A stretch of 64,000 nucleotides of DNA from Leishmania martiniquensis (taxonomy: Eukaryota > Euglenozoa > Kinetoplastea > Trypanosomatida > Trypanosomatidae), in NCBI RefSeq assembly GCF_017916325.1, contig NC_090169.1, positions 934,001 through 998,000 on the forward strand, given 5' to 3'. This document shows, one piece after another, positions 52,415-62,860 of this stretch. The notes under the pieces were generated by a model, which did no database searches, was not told the origin of the DNA, and saw nothing but the letters and a program-made list of their open reading frames with translations. The translations under genes were made by a program, and so were the position numbers. Numbering within the stretch: the first letter of the stretch is position 1; every line of letters begins with the position of its first letter.

Positions 52415-55400
52415 GCTTTGGCACGTCTCGGGTATGATACAGAAGAAAAATTACAAAGGACGCCGCCTGCAGGACGTAAGCACGTTGCGCAGAAATACGC
52501 AGAGCGTTTTTCGTCCCCCACCAAGAAAGGGAAAGGAAGAGGCAACGCTGCGAAGGAAGAGATTACGCGGACAGTAGCGGAAACACGCAATGCGAAAAAA
52601 AAAAGAGCGGTGTAATACAGAGAGAGGGGGGAGCTTATATGAATATCTGAGTCCGAGTTGTGGTGGTTGTTTTTTTTCTCTGTGGAGTAGGGTAAGGGGA
52701 GAGGGGAGAGGGAGGGGGTTCGAGTAGAACACGGACGAGAAGGAGAGCAAATAGGAGGAGGCGAAAAAAAAAGAAAGAGCGAACTAATGAAGTAGCAAAG
52801 CGCAAACAGGCAGCAGCCACTCCCCCCTCCCTGTGCACACACCCACGCAGAGGTGCGCGAGAGAGAAGAAAAAAGGAAAGACGGACCACAGTGCCTATCG
52901 CAGAGGAGAGAGGAGGAGGAGCGCAAAAGGAGTGGAGAGGAGACAAAGAAAGGGAGACACGAGAAGGCGAAGAGGTTGGAAAGGCGGAATGGTCGCGGGC
53001 AATAAAAGCCACAAGACCCGCTTCACCCGAGCTGGCGCGCTTTGCCTCCCTCCCTCCTCCTCTTCCTTCCTTTCCCTGACACTGTGTGTCTGTATCTGTG
53101 TGTATGTGTATGCGGTAGGCGCGCCGCTGGATGAGGGGGGGTGGATAGCCTAGTAAGTGATAGAGAAATGAGAAGCGCAGAGAGGGGGAGGGAGGAGGAG
53201 GCAGCGGTAGAGGGCGTGGCGCCAGAGTGAGCTTGGCGTTCGTTGAGGTAGCCACAAGATCAAATACGAGAGACAAAAGGAAGCGGGGAGAGAAAGGAAA
53301 GGGGGGAAGAAAGTGAAGCAGCGCAGCGTGGGCTGCTCGTTTCTCGTGAGAGGATGTATGTGCAGCAGCAGGACGCGAGGAAGAAAGGTGCGGTATGTGC
53401 TCCAGCTTTGGTTGTCCTTTTTTTGTTCAAATCGACGCTGCTGTTGATGCCCTTGCCGGCGGTGTTTACCTTCCTTGCTGCGTACGCCGCCCGTGAAGAC
53501 CTCAATTTTTCAAGTGCGTATTGGCGAGAGAATAGTGAGGGTCGGACGAGAGGAAAAGGAAGAGAAGCCTGTCGCCGATCGCTTTTGTTTCGTTCTGCGA
53601 GACGTACATGGGCCGTAAAAAGAGGGCACTGCGCAGGGAGCCCCCCTCCCCCGCCTTACTTTTGTCAAGTGTAGCTGCTCCTTCGTTAGGCGTGCCTCCT
53701 GTTCGAAGATGTGCGTGTTCAGAGGTACTGAGGCGCCACAAAGCAGCGTCAACACTATCTTTCCCGTTTTTTTTCTTTCGAATCGTCTAGCCGCCCTCGT
53801 CCTCTTCTTTGCCCGCGTGGTTGCTAAGATTCGACCCTGGCACCGGAGGTGGTGTCGCAGGCGTGTGAGATGAAGTAGGCAGAGAAGGGTGAGGAAAATG
53901 AGCAGTTGCCAGCTGCAACGGCGGCTGCAGCGGCTCTAGATTCAGGCACACACACACACACAGACGCACGGTCGCTCGGTCGCTCGTAACGGCAACAATG
54001 GCGGTCCCCGCGAATAAAAAAAAGGAGAAGCAAAGGCGCGAGTCACGTACAATGGAAGCGCACAATGGTGTGCATACCGGTGCACACATCTGCACGGTGT
54101 CGTAAGTCGACCGTGCGCGAGAGAGCGGATAGAGAGAAGCAGAAAACCACGACGCGACGCGCATGTGTGTGTGAGAGAGAAGGAGCATAGTTGAGGTGGC
54201 AGACGCTGAAGCTGTGAGCCGCATTACCTATACCGCTTGCAGACGACCGAACACCTCGCAGGCGTCTTCCTCTTCCTGAACAGAGATGGGGACGGGTAAC
54301 GGGAGCACGAGCGCAGCCGTGGTTGGGGCCTTTTACAGCGCTCCGCCGCAGACATGATGCACTTCATCATGGCTTGTGAGGAAAAAGAGTAGTCGTACAA
54401 GTCCGCTCCCCGGATGTCTTTTTTGTTCACGAGTTGACCGCCGCCACCGCCAATGTACTTGGACCACCAGCTCCATCAAAGTAGCCGTCCTGCACCCTCA
54501 CGCTCGAGTCCGCGTATAGGAAAGGTGTGGGGCACATACACACGCACACGGGAGCATACACGATTGCATAGCCCGCTTCTCCAGTTCCCCAAGGAAGCGC
54601 CTCATTACTCACGCGCGTTCTTTTGGCTCTTTGTTGTGGGTTTTCCGTTCACTTTGTTTTAGTGCAGTTGTGTGTGTGGGGGGGAGCGTCCAATAGAGAG
54701 GAAAACGGAATGTGTTCGAATGGAACAGCGGACAGCCCCTTCTTCCTCTGTCCGACGCTACGCGACGCCGAGCGGCCCGTATACGCAGACAGGCGCAGCA
54801 ATTGAAAGGCACCATTCCAGTTCGATCCCGTTCCCCAACCCACTCCACCATCCTATCGCATGGCCGTACCTTGGCGCGGAGCACCATCCCTGGCACGCCA
54901 CCACTTGTAGCCACCACTACGCCAGAAAAGGAAAAAGGAGGAACGCAGGCGTGACATTAAGTGCATCGCTTAGCGCAAGGCAGCGGTGCGAGCCCGCAAC
55001 GCCGTGCACATGTTCTCATGAGGCAAAAAGGGGGAGGCGACGTGAGCTAAAGTCGAGGCGCACCGGCCCAGAGCGAAACGAAGCAACCATCCACACACAC
55101 GCACACACACACAAAGGGAGATGCCTGTTGGAGAACGTTGAGGCAGAGCACCTGCCTTCCAGCTTGCATGCCTGCACACAAGCATGTGTGCAGAAATGCA
55201 TCAAGGCACGCGATGCGAGACCAACGCAGAGGAATCCTCGCCCGCAGCAAAGACAAGACACCGTCAGCGAGGTACGAAGACGGATGTGCATACGCGTGTG
55301 GCGTATGAGCGCAAATACGTGCCTGAGTAGCTGTGTGGCTGAGTCTATGTGTGTGCGTGTGTGTGTGTGTAGGTGTACGCTTGTGTCGAGAGAAAAAGGA

Positions 55401-55546
55401 CTGGTCCACACGTCACATAAGGCACAAGTGGGGAAGCGAAAGGCCAAAAAGGAAAGGGCGCATGCGAGACCGTCCGCATCCACTCGAGCACGACACTATT
55501 GGTGATAAGTGAGGCGGAGAGAAGGGAGACCGTGATGGAACAAAGC
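52415..55546. other. About 3.1 kb between the second PP2C and the BIG-like gene
   Basis: No confident gene. It includes an unusual split coding fragment at 54224-54612 and CA/GT repeats near 53945-53965 and 55340-55370. The stretch near 55546 should be the 3' UTR of the BIG-like gene. Confidence 0.5.
54224..54612 (-). pseudogene. Possible frameshifted coding fragment of unknown identity
   Basis: Two overlapping minus-strand frames look protein-like. The first reads FLYADSSVRVQDGYFDGAGG and soon stops (54427). The second, open from 54475 to 54224, continues in the same style: SKYIGGGGGQLVNKKDIRG, ADLYDYSFSSQAMMKC, then a basic stretch ending in a stop. A single-base shift near 54460 would join them. 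The second frame has no early ATG (first at 54370, leaving 48 residues). I do not recognise a family. Confidence 0.25.
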
Positions 55547-58500
55547 TCACATGCGTGAAGCCAGAATACGCGTGCACAACTCCACACACGGCTCGGGTGG
55601 CATGCTGCAGTGCAAGCTCATTTCCTCCCAGCAGCTGCTGAAGTAGGCACCAGCTGCCGTCTCCTCCAACGCGCTAGGCACTACTCGTAGCAGATCAATC
55701 AAGTCTCGAGTAGGGCACGACTGTAGCACGACCGAGCGAGCGCCAAGGATGGCGGTGCACTTGAGAGCATAGACGTGAAGAAGGTAGCACCACTCGCTGA
55801 AGATGCGTTGGCGGACAGAGGGGCTGCTGTGGGCAGTCAAGTAGCTCGTCCGAGCTGCAATCGTGTAACGGGCGGAGCGGAACACGTCGGAGAAATCGCA
55901 TCCCTTATAATCTTTGTATGCTTGCGCCGCAGGCGTCGAAGAGGCGGTGGCGTCGGTGGCCTCCAGTTCAGCGCGCACGTCCACCTGCTCTGCTCGCTGC
56001 AGCTCCACACACGCCCGCCGGCTTCGCTTCAACTCTTCGAAATATCGGCCCACGTAGACCGACAAGTCACTCCGCACCACGTTACCGTCGGCCTCGCCAA
56101 GATCAAAAGAAGCGATGAACTCAATCAAGACACATGCGTACGGAACGAGCAGCAGGGCCTCCGGCACGCCGCCTGTGGAGCTTGGGAGGACGGTCGAGGA
56201 CAGTGCAACGGCAGCTGGGGAGGAGCATCTGTTCTGCGGAGCGCAATCGCCTGCCGAGGCACCTGCGTCACCAGCGGACGCAGGCACTGCAGACGTACTC
56301 TGAGACCCGACTGCATGCGTGTCTGCCACTGCGTGTTCGTGCGCTGTTGCCATCACTGACTTGAGAAACCTTACAGCGCGCGCGTCTCGGGTGACAAGAA
56401 AGTAGAAGCTGACGCCAAGGAGCACGCGGCGCATGGCGCCCGACACTTCGAGGCAAACGTCCTGTTCATCCTCCCGCGAGGAGAGCAGACGCTGCAGTTG
56501 GCCCAAGAGGCCGTGCGTGAGGCAGTCGAAGATGGTAGAGCGGATCTGAAGCAGAGTCACACTCGCCGACTGCACCGATGTGGGCGACAGCCTGGAGAGA
56601 GAGACTTGCATCGGAGTGTTGCGCGCCGCCGGCGTCTGATGTAGCTCCGTCCAGCCGGCGGTCCGCTTAAGGTGTGCCGCATCGACGGCCCCACTCTGCT
56701 GGATTTCGTGCACCAGACCCACTACAAACGGATTCCAGTGCCGGACCTCCACCGGGATCCACTGGTACAACCTTTCTGGGTAGCTCACCGCGTCTGTGGA
56801 CAACGACGACGACGACCCCGGGTGACTGGACAACCTGTCCAAAGCGTCCGTCGTTGCCAAGGAGGGTGCGGCCCAGACAAAGTCGTAGCACACCCGCAGT
56901 ATTTCGCCGACGTAGTCACTGCGGAGCATGCTCAAGGTGATCTTGGTGGACTCTACAACCTCAGTGACGACCTTGCACGCCAGCACCAACAAGTGAGCGT
57001 GATCCTTGCATGCAAGCAGCATGCCCTTGAGCGCGAAGTAGACGAGAAGCCGATAGTCGAAGCGGTCGAACTCGGAGCCGCCAAGTACCGGTGGCGACTC
57101 GAGATCCATATCTCCCGGCACGTGTGTCAGCAGCGTCGTCAGCATCGGTCGCACCATACCGCTAAACAGCGAACCCCGCACCTCCCCATCGAAGAGGCCG
57201 GCGTATTGCGCAAGCAATGCCCAGATGGACGAGAGAGCATGCGCTCGCACTCGCACAGAGCGGTGCATGACGACGATGGGTACCATACCCTCGAATAACG
57301 ACATCCACAGGTGGTACTTCGTTTTGCTCGTAAAGCTCATGGGCTTCTGGAGGGGGGCGTCGTGGGTCAGGGGCTCAGCGGCGAGCGTGACCCGCGACAG
57401 GTGCTTGCCTAGCGTGTGCGACGCAGCCAACTCCTGGTCCGCCGTGAGAAAGCGTGTGGACCACTGCGTGATGGCCTCTGCTGTTCGAACGTCCGGCGGA
57501 GGAGCCTCGAGCCCGTATTGCAGCCAGTGGCCACACGCGACCAGGTACGATATGGCGCGCAGCGGCATGCTCTCCTCCACGCCGGAGCAGGCGAAGGTCG
57601 TCAAGCAGAAGATCAAGTCGCTAAAGCAGTCTTTCACGTAGTCGATGTGCCGCAGTATCACGCCTTCGCAAATAGACCAGGCGGAGGGCGCCACCTCCGG
57701 AATGGCGGCAGCGTGGCTGAGGCACGAGAAGACAACGTTCCAGCCGCTCGCCAAGTGCTCAGCGCGGAAGTCAATCACCTCAGAGAGAATCAGCATCACC
57801 CTCTCGCGGCAAGTGACGTTTTGGTTTGACATGAGAATGGATTCGAACGGCTTCAGCACCTCCTTCTGGAACGAGTAGTTGAGCAGCTCCTCGCGCATGA
57901 GATAGGTCAGCGCGACAAGCCGAAGACCGTCCAAGGAGGAAAGCGCGATATCGGTGCTGCTTCCACAACCTGCGAGCGCAAACACCTCACTCGCGTGCGC
58001 CCACAAGTCGCGCCACTGCAGCCGACTCAAGAAAGAGGCGCAAATGCTGACAAAGTCGAACAATTTCGTCAGCGAAAAAGTGCGGGTGTGCTCCAGCTCC
58101 ATCTCGCACACCTTCACCAAGCCATTCGTCATCTCCAGCTGCACCCGCGGTGGGTACTGCGTGGCATCGAAGAGGCGATCAAGCCACAGGTCCACGTGGC
58201 ACGTGGGGACGGAACGAAGCGCCAAAAGGATAGACTTTCGATGGTCACGAGAGGCGCGATCGGTAACGCTGGCAGGCGCGTCGTGGAGAGCGCCGATCCA
58301 GATATCCGTGGCTTGCTGCTGCCCCGGAGGCGACGCCACAGGAGAGCCGTTGCTGCAGCCCTTGCTGTTCGTGTCAAGCCCAGCGGGAGCGAACGACGCG
58401 ACCGGCTTGGCCACCGGGCTTCGTGGCCTTGACTCCATCGGGCCATCTTCTTTTGTGGCTGTTGTTGTACCCTGGAGCCGGCGCGTCTGGCGCTGCCACA

Positions 58501-61500
58501 TGCCCTCTATGCCGTTCGCCAAAGCATCTACGAGAGACATCGCCTTGTAAGCCGCCTGCCACCCACGTGCGTTAAAAGAAGAGCCGCACTGCACGAATAG
58601 GTTTAGGAATGTTGAGAGCACCTGCAAGCGCGTGTAAGGGATCGCCGACTTGACCGTCACGCGTGGGCTCGGCACCGATGTCACAATGACAACGGAGGTG
58701 AGGCGCGTCAGCTCGAACATGTCCTCCAGCAGCCTCTCCGTGTGGGAAACGTTGCCGAACGCGCAGCAGACGCGGACGGTATTTTGCAAGCCCAAGAGGA
58801 TGGTGTTGAAATAGCCAGCGCTCTGCGTGTCTTCCATGTAGGCGGCCACCGCCTCGTACTCCGCCCCAGGCTCTCGCTCGCTTCCAGTCGGCAGCGACAA
58901 CGACGAAGACTGCAGGCGCACGTATTTCTCCGATTCTTCCAGCACTTGTTGCAGCGCCAGTACAACAATGCCGCACACCACATCCACCGCCACCTCCCAC
59001 ATCGGAAGGGCGTTCTCGATGCTCGTCGCTGTCACAAACATAGCGTGGTGCGCTGCATCGTTCGTGGACGCCTCTTGGAGAGCGTCCATCACCTCCTTTA
59101 ATGTCGTGCGCAACTCCTGCCGGTACATCTCCTCCCGCTTGCGCCGAGCTGAGTTGAATAGAGTGTTGCCGGCGGCATCCATTGGCAGCAACACCCTGTC
59201 CGTGATGGCTGCCGCGATCGGAGAGAGGTGACGCAGTAGGGGAATGGAGTCGAGCAGGTTGGTGGTTAGCTTGCTGCCGCCTCTGCCTCCGGCAGAGCCG
59301 CCCGCCGCGGCCGCAGCCGAGGCGTGCATCGACGGCTGCGTGCCGCACTTCGGCGACGGCCGCAGCACAATCTCGTCCCTGCTGATGCGGTCGTAGATGC
59401 CTCCCAGCATGAATGGGTCGATGTCGTTACCCTCGTCTATACCTCTGTTGTTCTGCAGGAAAGCCTCTTTCGTCATCTTGTTCTTGATGTGCGGGCTGTG
59501 GGCATCGGTGTTCAGCATGCAAATCGAGAACGAAAGAATGAAGGCGGTATCTGCAGAGATGAAGATGCCCGGGTTCTGGCGACAGTACTGCGCTGCGAAC
59601 AGCTCCATTGTCTTGTCCACGACCTGCGCCTCACCCAGCAGCTTGAAGCCGCCGAGGAAGAGGCGTAACGCCTCGTCTAGGGTCTTTCCGGTAAAGTCGT
59701 GTAGCCCAATCCACTCTTCAAAGACGACACGCGAGGACGGACGCCGAAAGCACTTTGCAAAAAAGTCACCCAACACCATTTTGTCAAGGTAGTCCTCGTT
59801 GGCTCGCAGAAACGTGGCTACCCGTCTAGCATAGTGGAGCATGGAGGCGTCCACGTCACTTGTGATCGTTTCTGCAGGTGTCGCAACCGTGGCCACAGGG
59901 ACGGGCTTCATAGCAGCAACGTCCACGTCTCCATCGCTCGAGAGCTGCTTCGCCTTCCTTGACACTGCATCAGCATCCACTGTCGCTTTAGCGCTCTCAT
60001 AGCGAGCCCCAGCTGAGGTACTCGCGTGGGTCGCGCTAGCGACCATAGAGGGGTCAGTGGCTCGCCCCGCCTTTTCTTTCAGCGAAGTCCGCACTCCTGC
60101 AGTAGCTGCTGGCTTCGGTGCTCCACTGGCCGCCTGGTCGGCACTTTCATAGAACAGAATAGAGCTTCCAAAGTACTCGATAGCCACATCTGGTGCCGCG
60201 TTCCGATTGAATAGCTCGAGGAATTTCTTGAAAGCGTCCTTGTACCGTCGCGCGTGCAAAAAGGTGTCGGCGCTTGCGGTTGCGGTAAGGGCAGCGTTGG
60301 CGCCGCTGCTAATGGATGGGCCTGTCACCTCTGCATTAGACAGCTGCGTGTGGGTTCTACCACGCCGCAGTCCGTCCTCGCTAAGCTCATGCACGAGCGG
60401 CGACGTGCCAGCAAGCGTGTCGGGCGTATCGTCTGTCGTTGCGCCGTCTTGACATGCAGCCCCGTGGTTTGACGTACAGTTGTGGTTGTCCTCCTCTTGA
60501 TCGCATTCAAAGCGCTCTATCCACTGAATGTTCGAGTCAGAGACCTGCAACAGACTGACAAGTGCCTTGCGGCGAAGTGTTTCTGGTACGTCGTACTCCA
60601 GTCGTACAGTTAGAACCCTCTTCAGCTCAGCGGCAAGGCTCGTGTTGCACACCTGCTGCGCAGGAGGCATGGCAAGCGCTCCAAGGTAGTGAATCATCAT
60701 CTCGAAAAAGCTTTGCGAGCGCGTGTTGCAGTCGTAGTTCAGGAAGAGCCCAAGCAGGAGCTGCGGCTCCTCGATGTACGATCCGAAAGCCTCAAGCACA
60801 AGCAGCTTCTGCTCAACGGAAGTAAAGGAAGAGTCCAGCACACGAAAATACACGTGACGGAAGACCGTGCTCGTCTCACTCACCATATGAGGACTGAAGC
60901 GCAAGCAGCAGCTCAAGAGCACGTTGATGGAAAGGCGAAAGATTTCAAGGTCCGCCGAGATCGACGTGCGAATGGCGGCAGGCACGACGACCTGGCGCAG
61001 CAGCTGCACGATATCTTGGCTCTTGCGGAACTGCGGGCCGCCGTTCACGATGCTGTGCAAGAGAAAACTCAGCGCCGTCACCAGCGTATGCTCATTCAGC
61101 GACCCGGGAGAAAAGCTGGGACTCGAGACACCCTCCTCTGGGGCGCTGCCTGGAGATCTACTAGAGGCCGACAGTGCCGCGCCACCACCGCCGGCGCTGT
61201 TGGCTGGAGCTTCCCGATGATACTCACTCGCTGGCGCCACCGCGACGCCCGGCTCGAGTCTGCCACCGTTGTCAGACAGCATAGACGAGATGCCGGAGAG
61301 CGGCGTCAAGCGAACGACGTGGCCGCACAACTCGAGCAGCAGGAGCATGTCCGCCACTCCGCGGAGGCGACGCGGAGGCGACGCCGCTGTCGCCGCGGCA
61401 GCAGCAATGGTAGACGTAGTTGAAGGAATTCCCATCGCTGGTTCACATGCTTTTGCTGGTGCTGCACCTTCATCTGTCTCTGTGCCCGCTACAAGGGGAT

Positions 61501-62752
61501 CACCGAAGGTTGGAGTCGCAGGCTTGCCGGCCGAGATGGATGTCGCCGCGCTCGTCAAGGGCATGAGCGGTGTACCGACTGACGAGCTCGTCACGGACTG
61601 TAACGCAGCAGCTTCGTCCAAGGGGCCGCCCGCACTGCCCCGGTCGCTGCAGTCAGCAACTCCCTGCTCGACGTACTTGGACAAAGCACGCGTTATTGCA
61701 TGCAACGCCTTCTGCGCTTCGTCGATGAGGATGGGCGACAGCCCCGTTGGTCGGGCGCAGAGCCCAAGCAGGACGCGGAACACGCTTACCAGGCGACTGT
61801 CGTGTACGGACAGCTGCAGTGGCTGCAAAGCCGAGGGCTGGGTGTTCGTGCTCATCCTCCGGCTGAGGCGGGGCGCAGCGGCAGCCTTCAGCGCAAGAAT
61901 CATTACAAAGTACAGCCGGTCGCTCGACTCTTTTGACTGCACCATGTCCACAGCCGCCAAGACGGCGTCTACGAGACAGTCACGCACGTTTTCCTTCACC
62001 CCGACAGCGTCTGCAGAGAAGGATGTGCCATCGTTAGGGGCCGTGTCGGGCGCGCCAATGCCACTTGGCGACCGAACATGCCTCTTGCCGCCCAGCAATT
62101 TCGAAAAGAACATCTTCGCCCCGGTTGCAGTCGACTCCGGCAGCGCGAACGTGGGGACCGGCGCCACCAACTCCAGCGGCAGAATTCCGCTGCCTAAAAC
62201 GACGGCAGCCAACTCCAGTGCGGCTGTCAGCATGCGCACCGAGTTGCGACCGATGCCGCTATTTTCGCCAATGATCGCCACACGACAGGCGTAAGCCAGT
62301 TTGCTGAGTTCCTCATCACTACGCAGGAAATGCTGGAGAGGGCTGCAGGCGGTGGTCGATGCCGCTGTGCAGGAAGCAGAACTCGAAAGGGCAGGCGTCA
62401 AAACTGCAGCGTGTTGTGCAGCCTCAGCTGTCTCGTGCGCGCTTTCCTCCTTGCATAAGTCAGACGCCTCGGCCCGCTCAACGTCAGTCGGAGAAGTCTT
62501 TGCACCAGACGACTGCGGCGCCGACACGTCGCCGGACACAGTCGCACCAGAGGACGCTGGCAAGGTAGCGAATAGAGGAGGGCATGGTGGTGATTTTGCC
62601 GTCAGTTGATGCTGCTGCTGAAGGGTCTCGTGTAGGCGGCGCTTCAGCGCCTTGCTCACAGTAGACACTATTGTTCTCTCCTTCGTGTCACTCTTCATCT
62701 CTGCCAGAAGACGCGCACACGCATCCAGTATCTCCTCGATGCTCTTCTCCAT
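55547..62752 (-). CDS. BIG/Sec7p-type ARF-GEF-like protein with altered catalytic finger
   Basis: A 2401-residue protein of the large ARF-GEF class acting, in other eukaryotes, at the trans-Golgi. An N-terminal helical region fits DCB; the HUS box is LFLNYDCNTRS (~670). The Sec7 domain (~835-1125) begins FKKFLELFNRN and is interrupted by a ~100-residue Ala/Thr/Ser-rich insertion (~870-970). It resumes with LHYARRVATFLRANEDYLDK, FKLLGEAQVVDKTMELFA (~1038), FILSFSICMLNTDAHSP (~1067) and KNKMTKEAFLQNNRGIDEG. At the glutamic-finger position the sequence is LGDFFAK: residue 1000 is lysine where an acidic residue is expected. The long C-terminus should contain HDS domains. I start at the ATG at 62752, since the further 37 codons start at GTG and an acceptor AG sits 8 nt upstream. 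Exchange activity is therefore uncertain although the fold is clear. Confidence 0.93.
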   Translation of the reverse strand: MEKSIEEILDACARLLAEMKSDTKERTIVSTVSKALKRRLHETLQQQHQLTAKSPPCPPLFATLPASSGATVSGDVSAPQSSGAKTSPTDVERAEASDLCKEESAHETAEAAQHAAVLTPALSSSASCTAASTTACSPLQHFLRSDEELSKLAYACRVAIIGENSGIGRNSVRMLTAALELAAVVLGSGILPLELVAPVPTFALPESTATGAKMFFSKLLGGKRHVRSPSGIGAPDTAPNDGTSFSADAVGVKENVRDCLVDAVLAAVDMVQSKESSDRLYFVMILALKAAAAPRLSRRMSTNTQPSALQPLQLSVHDSRLVSVFRVLLGLCARPTGLSPILIDEAQKALHAITRALSKYVEQGVADCSDRGSAGGPLDEAAALQSVTSSSVGTPLMPLTSAATSISAGKPATPTFGDPLVAGTETDEGAAPAKACEPAMGIPSTTSTIAAAAATAASPPRRLRGVADMLLLLELCGHVVRLTPLSGISSMLSDNGGRLEPGVAVAPASEYHREAPANSAGGGGAALSASSRSPGSAPEEGVSSPSFSPGSLNEHTLVTALSFLLHSIVNGGPQFRKSQDIVQLLRQVVVPAAIRTSISADLEIFRLSINVLLSCCLRFSPHMVSETSTVFRHVYFRVLDSSFTSVEQKLLVLEAFGSYIEEPQLLLGLFLNYDCNTRSQSFFEMMIHYLGALAMPPAQQVCNTSLAAELKRVLTVRLEYDVPETLRRKALVSLLQVSDSNIQWIERFECDQEEDNHNCTSNHGAACQDGATTDDTPDTLAGTSPLVHELSEDGLRRGRTHTQLSNAEVTGPSISSGANAALTATASADTFLHARRYKDAFKKFLELFNRNAAPDVAIEYFGSSILFYESADQAASGAPKPAATAGVRTSLKEKAGRATDPSMVASATHASTSAGARYESAKATVDADAVSRKAKQLSSDGDVDVAAMKPVPVATVATPAETITSDVDASMLHYARRVATFLRANEDYLDKMVLGDFFAKCFRRPSSRVVFEEWIGLHDFTGKTLDEALRLFLGGFKLLGEAQVVDKTMELFAAQYCRQNPGIFISADTAFILSFSICMLNTDAHSPHIKNKMTKEAFLQNNRGIDEGNDIDPFMLGGIYDRISRDEIVLRPSPKCGTQPSMHASAAAAAGGSAGGRGGSKLTTNLLDSIPLLRHLSPIAAAITDRVLLPMDAAGNTLFNSARRKREEMYRQELRTTLKEVMDALQEASTNDAAHHAMFVTATSIENALPMWEVAVDVVCGIVVLALQQVLEESEKYVRLQSSSLSLPTGSEREPGAEYEAVAAYMEDTQSAGYFNTILLGLQNTVRVCCAFGNVSHTERLLEDMFELTRLTSVVIVTSVPSPRVTVKSAIPYTRLQVLSTFLNLFVQCGSSFNARGWQAAYKAMSLVDALANGIEGMWQRQTRRLQGTTTATKEDGPMESRPRSPVAKPVASFAPAGLDTNSKGCSNGSPVASPPGQQQATDIWIGALHDAPASVTDRASRDHRKSILLALRSVPTCHVDLWLDRLFDATQYPPRVQLEMTNGLVKVCEMELEHTRTFSLTKLFDFVSICASFLSRLQWRDLWAHASEVFALAGCGSSTDIALSSLDGLRLVALTYLMREELLNYSFQKEVLKPFESILMSNQNVTCRERVMLILSEVIDFRAEHLASGWNVVFSCLSHAAAIPEVAPSAWSICEGVILRHIDYVKDCFSDLIFCLTTFACSGVEESMPLRAISYLVACGHWLQYGLEAPPPDVRTAEAITQWSTRFLTADQELAASHTLGKHLSRVTLAAEPLTHDAPLQKPMSFTSKTKYHLWMSLFEGMVPIVVMHRSVRVRAHALSSIWALLAQYAGLFDGEVRGSLFSGMVRPMLTTLLTHVPGDMDLESPPVLGGSEFDRFDYRLLVYFALKGMLLACKDHAHLLVLACKVVTEVVESTKITLSMLRSDYVGEILRVCYDFVWAAPSLATTDALDRLSSHPGSSSSLSTDAVSYPERLYQWIPVEVRHWNPFVVGLVHEIQQSGAVDAAHLKRTAGWTELHQTPAARNTPMQVSLSRLSPTSVQSASVTLLQIRSTIFDCLTHGLLGQLQRLLSSREDEQDVCLEVSGAMRRVLLGVSFYFLVTRDARAVRFLKSVMATAHEHAVADTHAVGSQSTSAVPASAGDAGASAGDCAPQNRCSSPAAVALSSTVLPSSTGGVPEALLLVPYACVLIEFIASFDLGEADGNVVRSDLSVYVGRYFEELKRSRRACVELQRAEQVDVRAELEATDATASSTPAAQAYKDYKGCDFSDVFRSARYTIAARTSYLTAHSSPSVRQRIFSEWCYLLHVYALKCTAILGARSVVLQSCPTRDLIDLLRVVPSALEETAAGAYFSSCWEEMSLHCSMPPEPCVELCTRILASRM

Positions 62753-62760
62753 GGCTACCA

Positions 62761-62860
62761 CTGAGAAAGCAGCGAAAGAATAGGTTGACGGAGTCAGAGG
62801 GGCAGGGGGGAGGTGGAATTCGAAAGACGAAAGATAGAGGGCAAGGAAAGAGAAAACAGG
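62761..62860 (-). promoter_or_regulatory. Candidate spliced-leader acceptor of the BIG-like gene
   Basis: About 90 nt of pyrimidine-rich minus-strand sequence ends in GCTTTCTCAG with AG at 62762-62761, very close to the ATG at 62752. Confidence 0.45.

Noticed and set aside
61269..62294. A 341-residue plus-strand frame with ATG
   Set aside because: It lies wholly inside the BIG-like coding sequence and is the shadow of its GC-rich codons.
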